From the NCBI GenBank assembly GCA_964613675.1, contig CAZTIH010000023.1, positions 1-27,905 of the forward strand: DNA of 27,905 nt, read 5' to 3'. The notes beneath the pieces were generated by a model that did no database searches, was not told the DNA's origin, and saw only the letters and a list, made by a program, of their open reading frames with translations. This document shows positions 22,615 to 27,905 of the stretch, piece after piece. The position numbers and the translations under genes are program-made. Source of the stretch: DAIUCA01 sp964613675. GTDB lineage: Bacteria > Pseudomonadota > Gammaproteobacteria > Competibacterales > Competibacteraceae. How positions within the stretch are numbered: the first letter of the stretch is position 1; the number at the start of each line of letters is the position of its first letter.

Positions 22615-22690
22615 AAAAAGGCCGAGGGGTGAACCTCGGCAAACAACCACCAAAGGAGGAGTCGGTAGTAAGATCAAATGATCTTGTGTT
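22615..22690 (-). ncRNA. Candidate small RNA, tandem unit 2 (anti-Shine-Dalgarno CUCCUCC)
   Basis: About 76 nt. The 5' part has a perfect hairpin AAGATC-ATTT-GATCTT (22685-22670). Then follows CCGACTCCTCCTTTGGTGG, whose CUCCUCCUUU can pair with AAAGGAGGAG-type ribosome-binding sites. It ends in the terminator GCCGAGG/CCTCGGC with loop TTCACC and a T5 tail after one C. A near-consensus promoter sits directly upstream. Promoter, three hairpins and terminator over an interval without a protein frame make a free-standing small RNA the best reading. Confidence 0.72.
22621..22667. repeat. 47-bp direct repeat, copy 2
   Basis: Second copy, offset by 140 bp from copy 1, with one substitution. A looser relative with the same order (hairpin, then an AGGAG-like stretch and a GTTA end on the plus strand) is at about 21858-21905. 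Confidence 0.9.
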
Positions 22691-22697
22691 GCATCGC

Positions 22698-22726
22698 AAT
22701 ATAGAGATCTTTGTGCACTGCGTCAA
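22698..22726 (-). promoter_or_regulatory. Strong sigma70 promoter of small-RNA unit 2
   Basis: Minus strand TTGACG (22726-22721, five of six) and TATATT (22703-22698, five of six) separated by 17 nt. This is the best match to the sigma70 consensus noticed in the window. It points away from pilU, towards the small-RNA unit ending at 22615, with the predicted start near 22690. Confidence 0.75.
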
Positions 22727-22764
22727 GACTTTTTTAATCCCTTTTTTGCAGCGAGTTTTTAACG

Positions 22765-23973
22765 ATGACATTCAAAGATTACCTCAAAATCTTAGCTTTC
22801 AAAGACGGCTCTGACTTGTATCTCAGCACGGGAGCGCCTCCAAGCGCTAAATTTAGCGGTGCACTCAAACGGTTGGAGCGAGAGGCGTTAAGCCCCGGTC
22901 GGGTTAAAGAAATTGCCTACGAGGTAATGAATTCTGAGCAGCGTAAGGAATTTGAGGAGAAGTTGGAAATGAACCTGGCTATTTATGAAACGGGGGTGGG
23001 ACGGTTTCGCGTTAACATTTTTCGGCAACGCGGGGAAATTTCAATGGTGGTGCGCAACATCAAAACGGAGATTCCCGACATCGGTCAACTAGGACTCCCC
23101 CCCGTATTGACCGAAATTATCATGGAAAAACGGGGACTTGTACTGTTTGTCGGCGGAACGGGTTCGGGGAAATCGACCTCTCTAGCGGCACTGATCGACT
23201 ATCGCAACAGTAATGCAGGGGGACACATCATCACGATTGAAGACCCGGTAGAGTATGTACATCCCCATAAAAAATGCGTTGTTAATCAACGGGAAGTCGG
23301 CGTTGATACGCTGAGTTATGCCGATGCGCTCAAAAATACCTTGCGACAGGCCCCCGATGTGATTCTCATCGGCGAAATCCGTGACCGTCAGACGATGGAA
23401 CATGCGCTGCAATTCGCAGAGACGGGGCACTTGGCGATTTCTACATTACATGCCAATAGTGCCAACCAAGCTCTTGATCGAATCATCAATTTTTTCCCTG
23501 AAGAACGTCGTCCCCAGTTACTTCTCGATCTTAGCTCCAGTATGAAAGCGATCATTTGTCAACGGTTGGTACCGACCGTCGATGGAAAACGGGCGGCTGC
23601 CGTGGAAATTTTGCGTAATTCACCCACCGTCGAAGCGCTCATTAAGCGTAATGAAATCGGGAATTTAAAAGAAGTTATGGAGAAATCGGGGAATTTTGGG
23701 ATGAAAACCATGGATGGGGCATTACTCGATCTATACAGTGAAGGAAAGATTGATACCGAAATTGCCGTTAAATTTGCAGATTCTCCTAATAATGTGCGTC
23801 TCCGCATTAGTCTTACTCAGGATTTGGCAAGCCGTAAATCGGCAACGGGTCTAAGTCTTGTGGAAGACGAAAAACCCAAAGAAGAGGAAAAAGCGACTAG
23901 TAAACCCAGTCCCGAACCCGTTGGTGGAATTAATTTGGTCGCTCCTCCGCCACCGCAGCCTCCCGCTAAGTAA
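22765..23973 (+). CDS. pilU: Type IV pilus retraction ATPase PilU
   Basis: 402-aa PilT/PilU-type hexameric ATPase that works with PilT in retraction of type IV pili at the inner membrane. The N-terminal PAS-like domain has DGSDLYLSTGAPPSAKFSG. The Walker A GGTGSGKSTSLAALIDYRN (131-149), whose DYRN is typical of PilU, is followed by the Asp box ITIEDPVEYVH (156-166), KKCVVNQREVGVDTLSYADA, the Walker B DVILIGEIRD (198-207) and the His box GHLAISTLHAN (221-231). The tail after about 365 is Lys/Glu- and then Pro-rich and variable. The more common upstream partner pilT is not next to it. It is convergent with a FimX-like gene and followed by its own terminator. Confidence 0.95.
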   Translation: MTFKDYLKILAFKDGSDLYLSTGAPPSAKFSGALKRLEREALSPGRVKEIAYEVMNSEQRKEFEEKLEMNLAIYETGVGRFRVNIFRQRGEISMVVRNIKTEIPDIGQLGLPPVLTEIIMEKRGLVLFVGGTGSGKSTSLAALIDYRNSNAGGHIITIEDPVEYVHPHKKCVVNQREVGVDTLSYADALKNTLRQAPDVILIGEIRDRQTMEHALQFAETGHLAISTLHANSANQALDRIINFFPEERRPQLLLDLSSSMKAIICQRLVPTVDGKRAAAVEILRNSPTVEALIKRNEIGNLKEVMEKSGNFGMKTMDGALLDLYSEGKIDTEIAVKFADSPNNVRLRISLTQDLASRKSATGLSLVEDEKPKEEEKATSKPSPEPVGGINLVAPPPPQPPAK

Positions 23974-23993
23974 GTTATTTGGTCTTTATAGCC

Positions 23994-24037
23994 GCGTTCA
24001 ACTGCTAAACTTTACTTGTTGAACGCATTTTTATTTT
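23994..24037 (+). terminator. Rho-independent terminator of pilU
   Basis: Perfect 9-bp inverted repeat GCGTTCAAC (23994-24002) and GTTGAACGC (24018-24026) around a 15-nt loop, followed by ATTTTTATTTT (24027-24037). It lies 20 nt after the pilU stop and before the end of the convergent EAL gene. On the minus strand no T-run follows. Confidence 0.8.
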
Positions 24038-24048
24038 CCTTACTAAAA

Positions 24049-26427
24049 TTACTCCAGAATCATCCCACTGCCATTGCCTTGGACTTCCCAACTCATCGAC
24101 ATCTGCGGTCGCTGCAAATAATACCCCTGCGCGTAGCGAATGCCGCAGCTCCAAGCGGTGTAAAGCGTTGGCGCATCCTCAACCCCCGTTAAAATCACCG
24201 TCGCGCTCGTACCCAGTTGCTCGACTAACTGTCGTAACCGTCGTTGCTGCTCGGGTTGGTCAACGAGGCGATGCGCAAATTGGGAGGATAACTTGACATA
24301 ATTGATGGGCAACTCTTGCAATCGCTGTAAGGAATTTTTATGTAAACCGAAGCCATCCAAGGAAAGTCCAAATTCCTGTACCCCCATCGAGAGTAAAAAT
24401 CGCTCCAATGGCATTTTGTAGGTTTCAACGAAAGATTCAGGAATTTCAAAAATAAGATGACGGGTAGGAATTTGGATTTTATCTAACCCTCGATACAACC
24501 ATTGACTAAACGCGGTCTCTTCCAAAGTTGCTGCGGATAAGTTGATAAATAAGTACGGTAATGACAGTCGCCGTTGTTGTCGCTGTTGCATTAACGACAA
24601 GGCATGCACAATCACCCAACGATCCAAACGTGTCCCAAGTTCATGACGCTGCGCAACCTCAAATACCTCCAGCGGGGGTAAAGGCCTTCCACAGCGATTG
24701 TGAACCCTTAACAGCACTTCATAGCGTTCTGTGGTCTCTAATGGGCCTAAACCCACGACCGCTTGAAACGCCAAACTCAACTGCTGTTGCTCGAACGCTC
24801 GGCGAATCACCGGTAAAAGTTGGTTGGCTGAAGGGCCTTGCATCGGCGACAGCGCCACCATAGGCGTCTGTTTCATCGCGGTTTCAAGCGCTTGCTGAGC
24901 TTGGTGTAACCACGCGATTACCGCTGCCGGGGCATCTTTAGTGGACACCACGCCTATCGCCAAACTCAACCGCAACGGCACCCCGTCAATCGACAGCGGG
25001 AACGACAACAAAGCCTCATGAAGCTGCTGTGCCTGTGCCAGTACATGCTCGGCCGCCGCCTGCGGGAGTAACAAGCCGATATGGGCAAAATCCAACCGTC
25101 CCCCAACACAATAATGGCCCACCACCCGCCGCAATTGATGAACCACCAAGCTCATCAGCAACTCCCCCGCTTCCAAATCCGCCAATTCAGGGTCGCGCAA
25201 ATTGTTGACCCGCAACACTACTAAAGTTTGCGGTTGATGCGCCCACTGTTCTCGGTGAAATTGCAAAAGGGATCGAAATCGTTCAAAAGAAAGTAGCCCC
25301 GTCATAGGATCGCGGTCTTGCCCCTGCCCAATCTTCGCTTGTTGGCGATGAGACTGCTGTAGTATTCCCCGCATCGTGGCGAGCAGTATGGGCATTTGTA
25401 CTGGTTTAGGCAGTAAGTATACCCCTAAAGCAACCAGTTGACTTTCCAAAACTGCCGCTCTATCTGGTGAAATCAGTATAATACAAGGATAACGATCAAA
25501 ATCAGGGTGCCCCCGCCAAACTCGCAATAAAACAATGAGCGGTGGATCTTCCAGGTTATCGTCGATTAAAATTAGCGAAGGTGGGCGCTCATGTAGTGCT
25601 TCAAGGAAACGCCGCCCTTGTGTCAGTATTTGAGACGAAAATCCGTTAACTTCCAATTTTTGGCTTAATGTACCAACTTCAGCCGTGTTAGGACTCACTA
25701 AAAGGACAGGCGGTCGAGTTTCGCTTGGTAAGTAAGGAATTAAAACCGTTGTCAAGTGAGATGCGGTTATCGGTAAAGTTAAGTAGACATTCACCCCTAA
25801 TTGATCTGCATCCAGACGGGCTTGCAAATCGCCGCGCCGACTCAGCCAAATGAGCGGTAATCGATTACCTAACCGATGGCGTAAGGTTAAAAATCTCTGC
25901 CGATCCCCCAATTTATCGCTTAAAAATGCGTCGCCATCTACAATAGCAACCGTAAGTTCATCACCCGTTGGTAAGGATTCAACTGATTTTTCCAGGATTT
26001 GCAAGAAAAATCCTGCAAGCTCAACCGTTCTTGCGAGGAGAGGAGGTGGGGATCCTATCCACAACGCAATGGGTGGCCGACTATTCGTGACGGATACGGC
26101 CGCTGGGGTCGGTAAGCCAAGACGGAGAATTTCGTCGAGATAATGCAAAATCCGTTCGCGAGCCATAAGGGAATCCAGCGTTCCTTGGCGTTGGTGAACT
26201 TGTAGCGTTTGGGCAAGTTGACTGACTAATTCTCGTAATAAGCTATCCGACCTACCGCTCGGCGCAACAAGTAAATCCAGTAAGTCGGTGAGTAACCGCC
26301 CAAGCAACAAAAGGGTTTCGGGGTTCCAATGAACAAAGGTGAGGCGCTGTCGTAACACTTGTAACAGGCGCAACTTAGCACTCGTGGGTGTCTCGTTACC
26401 GCTGTTCAAAAGATTAGGGACAGCCAT
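24049..26427 (-). CDS. FimX-like protein: two REC-like domains, degenerate GGDEF and degenerate EAL
   Basis: 792-aa soluble protein. After an N-terminal helical part (about 1-110) come a REC-like fold (about 118-232) and a second REC (about 239-355) with LILIDDNLED and LPKP (K341). A GGDEF-like domain (about 372-515) starts DPMTGLLSFERF but reads GRLDF at the signature. The EAL domain (about 533-780) has EVLLR instead of EALLR, LDGFGLHKNSL instead of the DDFGTGYSSL motif, YVKLSSQF instead of the KIDxxF motif, and TGVE in place of ExVE, but keeps QGYYLQRP. These losses predict no diguanylate cyclase or phosphodiesterase activity. EVLLR and overall order resemble FimX, a c-di-GMP receptor for type IV pilus assembly, which fits pilU opposite. 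The GAGG upstream of the ATG at 26427 is distant (about 13 nt). Confidence 0.85.
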   Translation of the reverse strand: MAVPNLLNSGNETPTSAKLRLLQVLRQRLTFVHWNPETLLLLGRLLTDLLDLLVAPSGRSDSLLRELVSQLAQTLQVHQRQGTLDSLMARERILHYLDEILRLGLPTPAAVSVTNSRPPIALWIGSPPPLLARTVELAGFFLQILEKSVESLPTGDELTVAIVDGDAFLSDKLGDRQRFLTLRHRLGNRLPLIWLSRRGDLQARLDADQLGVNVYLTLPITASHLTTVLIPYLPSETRPPVLLVSPNTAEVGTLSQKLEVNGFSSQILTQGRRFLEALHERPPSLILIDDNLEDPPLIVLLRVWRGHPDFDRYPCIILISPDRAAVLESQLVALGVYLLPKPVQMPILLATMRGILQQSHRQQAKIGQGQDRDPMTGLLSFERFRSLLQFHREQWAHQPQTLVVLRVNNLRDPELADLEAGELLMSLVVHQLRRVVGHYCVGGRLDFAHIGLLLPQAAAEHVLAQAQQLHEALLSFPLSIDGVPLRLSLAIGVVSTKDAPAAVIAWLHQAQQALETAMKQTPMVALSPMQGPSANQLLPVIRRAFEQQQLSLAFQAVVGLGPLETTERYEVLLRVHNRCGRPLPPLEVFEVAQRHELGTRLDRWVIVHALSLMQQRQQRRLSLPYLFINLSAATLEETAFSQWLYRGLDKIQIPTRHLIFEIPESFVETYKMPLERFLLSMGVQEFGLSLDGFGLHKNSLQRLQELPINYVKLSSQFAHRLVDQPEQQRRLRQLVEQLGTSATVILTGVEDAPTLYTAWSCGIRYAQGYYLQRPQMSMSWEVQGNGSGMILE

Positions 26428-26466
26428 CGCGAAAGGTTGCCTCGTAGATGCTCACAAAAGGGGAAA

Positions 26467-26495
26467 GACCACGTGATTTCAGCTTCGTCGTGGTC
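26467..26495. repeat. 7-bp inverted repeat upstream of the FimX-like gene
   Basis: GACCACG (26467-26473) and CGTGGTC (26489-26495) flank a 15-nt spacer in the 206-nt gap between folE2 and the FimX-like gene. No T-run follows on the minus strand. It could be an operator or a transcript hairpin. Nothing else was recognised in this gap, and no convincing promoter. Confidence 0.4.
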
Positions 26496-26633
26496 GGGCG
26501 GAGGGGCAAGGGATGCTGGGCGCAACAGGTCAATGTTGTATGATATTTTGCTGAACGCCGATAGCTTAGTTGTGAACGATTGTGTAGGCGGCGGGGGAAA
26601 GTTCGCCCATCGCCACGGGAAATATCTCGGTGT

Positions 26634-27431
26634 TTACGTCCACCGCTCCAAGATGGCGTAGGCCGAATGGTTGTGAATAGATTCGAAATTTTCGACCTCT
26701 ACTCGGTAGTTTCGGATGCGCTCGTCGCGCTGCAACGCATTGGCAACATCTCGAACAATATCCTCGACAAATTTCGGGTTTTCATACGCTCGTTCCGTCA
26801 CATATTTTTCGTCGGCCCGTTTCAGCAACCCGAAAATTTCACAGGATCCCTGCTGTTCTACCAATTGAGCCAGTTCGTCGAAACTCACGGCGGATTGGAA
26901 TTGCACCGTTACGGTAATGTGCGAACGCTGATTGTGGGCACCATATTGGGAAATTTCTTTGGAACAGGGACATAGGCTTTTGACCGGCACCACCATTTTG
27001 AGTTGGAGCGTCGTTTGCCCTTCCTTACATTCACCGTGCAAAGTCGTTTCGTAGTCTAAAAAGCTTTCAATGCCCGAAATCGGTGCTTTTTTACGGATAA
27101 AGTAAGGAAATGTCAGGGTTATCATGCCATGACGCGCTTCGAGACGGTCCGTCATATCCCGTAGCAACGCTTCAAAACCCGCTAGTGTCAACGCTTCTCC
27201 ATATTCATTGAGCAAAGCAACAAACCGCGACATGTGCGTACCCTTCTGGTCATGGGGCAACGCTACCGCCATCGTCACCTGCGCAACGGTAGGCTGGGGG
27301 CCATTTCCGCCATCAATGAACAACGGATGGCGCAAGTTGCGAATCCCCACTTGGTCAATCGCAATGCGTCGGTCATCAAAGCTACCTTGCACATCGGGCA
27401 TCGCCATCAGGTTACGGTCTAGGGGTTTCAT
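26634..27431 (-). CDS. folE2: GTP cyclohydrolase FolE2 (type IB)
   Basis: Catalyses the first step from GTP to 7,8-dihydroneopterin triphosphate for folate and queuosine-type pathways, replacing zinc-dependent FolE. At 265 aa, the family hallmarks are GTHMSRFVALLNEYGE (64-79), and VPVKSLCPCSKEISQYGAHN (148-167) with the conserved metal/active-site Cys in CPCSKEIS. Then come QRSHITV, EIFGLLKRADEKYVTERAYENPKFVED and the C-terminal NFESIHNHSAYA. FolE2 is often kept or induced for zinc limitation, but no zinc-uptake regulator (Zur) site was seen here. The ATG at 27431 has GAGGA about 6 nt upstream. It follows dxs by 55 nt on the same strand, a common proteobacterial order. Confidence 0.96.
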   Translation of the reverse strand: MKPLDRNLMAMPDVQGSFDDRRIAIDQVGIRNLRHPLFIDGGNGPQPTVAQVTMAVALPHDQKGTHMSRFVALLNEYGEALTLAGFEALLRDMTDRLEARHGMITLTFPYFIRKKAPISGIESFLDYETTLHGECKEGQTTLQLKMVVPVKSLCPCSKEISQYGAHNQRSHITVTVQFQSAVSFDELAQLVEQQGSCEIFGLLKRADEKYVTERAYENPKFVEDIVRDVANALQRDERIRNYRVEVENFESIHNHSAYAILERWT

Positions 27432-27486
27432 AAAATTCCTCGTGGATTGGACTTGTAAAAGGCATTGCAGTGAATCCTACAGACCC

Positions 27487-27905
27487 TCAGTTGACATTTA
27501 GCTGTCGCTTGACCGACGCGGCGTCGAGACCCGCTGCGGTTAACAATTCGCCACGCTCACCGTGCTCTAAGAATATGTCGGGTAATCCCATGATTTTCAA
27601 AGGAATTTGCAATCCGACTCGTGCTAGAAACTCGGCAACAGCACTCCCCGCGCCGCCCATGATGGCGTTGTCTTCCAAGGTGACGAGTTGTTGATGGTTT
27701 GCGACGGCTTCGCGGATCGTTGACTCATCGAGGGGCTTTACAAAACGCATGTTGATGACGGAAGCATCAAGCTCATGCGCCACTTGTTCCGCCACCTCCA
27801 CCATCGCCCCAAATGCCAGCAGGGCCAACCGTTTCCCCCGTCGTCGCCATTGCGCTTTGCCGATTTCAAGCGGCTTAAACTCGCGGGTCAAGGCTGTCCC
27901 CACCC
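27487..27905 (-). CDS. dxs: 1-deoxy-D-xylulose-5-phosphate synthase Dxs, C-terminal part
   Basis: C-terminal domain of the thiamine-diphosphate enzyme that opens the methylerythritol phosphate route to isoprenoids. The window holds 138 codons plus two bases of the preceding codon; the GTG at 27903 is an internal Val, not a start. Recognised are VGTALTREFKPLEIGKA, LALLAFGAMVEVA, INMRFVKPLDESTI, VTLEDNAIMGGAGSAVAEFL and GLPDIFLEHGERGELL, in the order of Dxs. The gene continues beyond the right edge. It is upstream of folE2 on the same strand; no terminator was recognised between them. Confidence 0.96.
   Translation of the reverse strand, partial: VGTALTREFKPLEIGKAQWRRRGKRLALLAFGAMVEVAEQVAHELDASVINMRFVKPLDESTIREAVANHQQLVTLEDNAIMGGAGSAVAEFLARVGLQIPLKIMGLPDIFLEHGERGELLTAAGLDAASVKRQLNVN

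Noticed and set aside
22481..22667. CRISPR-like repeats
   Set aside because: Only two near-identical units, each containing a terminator hairpin and preceded by different promoters, with no cas genes nearby. Small RNAs explain them better.

Overview
The window looks like chromosomal DNA of a gammaproteobacterium with moderate GC. It carries RsmI and YraN, a DolP/YraP-like BON lipoprotein, type IV pilus PilU facing a FimX-like protein, E. coli-type GuaC, WrbA, dxs-folE2 and a polyhydroxybutyrate-type 3-hydroxybutyrate dehydrogenase. A sulfur-oxidiser or Thiotrichales-like host is possible, but that is a guess from gene content. No prophage, insertion sequence, CRISPR array, rRNA or true tRNA was seen.

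Layout. 1-1113: start of an RND efflux pump, interrupted by an in-frame TAG. 1158-3023: rsmI, with yraN and a BON lipoprotein divergent from it. 3049-5472 (minus): the most interesting locus. It has a sigma70-type promoter, a roughly 128-nt RNA with bacterial Y RNA architecture (closing stem, internal loop, tRNA-like D, anticodon and T arms, U6 end), then a Ro60/Rsr-like protein (HEAT-like region plus VWA domain), then a DUF364 protein that overlaps it by 4 nt. 5532-10386: signalling cluster of a single-domain response regulator, a hybrid histidine kinase and a chemoreceptor. 10383-12121: moaD-moaE divergent from a quinone oxidoreductase. 12164-14603 (minus): wrbA, a frameshifted 3-hydroxybutyrate dehydrogenase and a patatin-like lipase. 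14737-15885 (minus): a methyltransferase with a long coiled coil. 15983-20847 (plus): thiM with an overlapping TRAP binding protein, an NQO1-like reductase overlapping a PuuB-like oxidase, and guaC. 20844-21755 (minus): a cryptic FAD-type protein. 21849-22728: a PliG-like secreted protein among two near-identical small-RNA units and a third related one, all on the minus strand. 22765-26427: pilU and a degenerate GGDEF/EAL protein converging on a pilU terminator. 26634-27905 (minus): dxs (partial) and folE2.

How the parts may work together. The Y RNA, Ro60-like protein and DUF364 protein look like one transcription unit; in bacteria Ro60/Y RNA particles act in RNA surveillance and ribonuclease tethering. 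The small RNAs between pilU and the PliG-like gene expose a CUCCUCC stretch that could pair with Shine-Dalgarno sequences, suggesting post-transcriptional control. PilU and the FimX-like protein fit twitching motility under c-di-GMP control. Two broken reading frames (RND pump, bdhA) suggest either recent gene decay or base-call errors in the source assembly.
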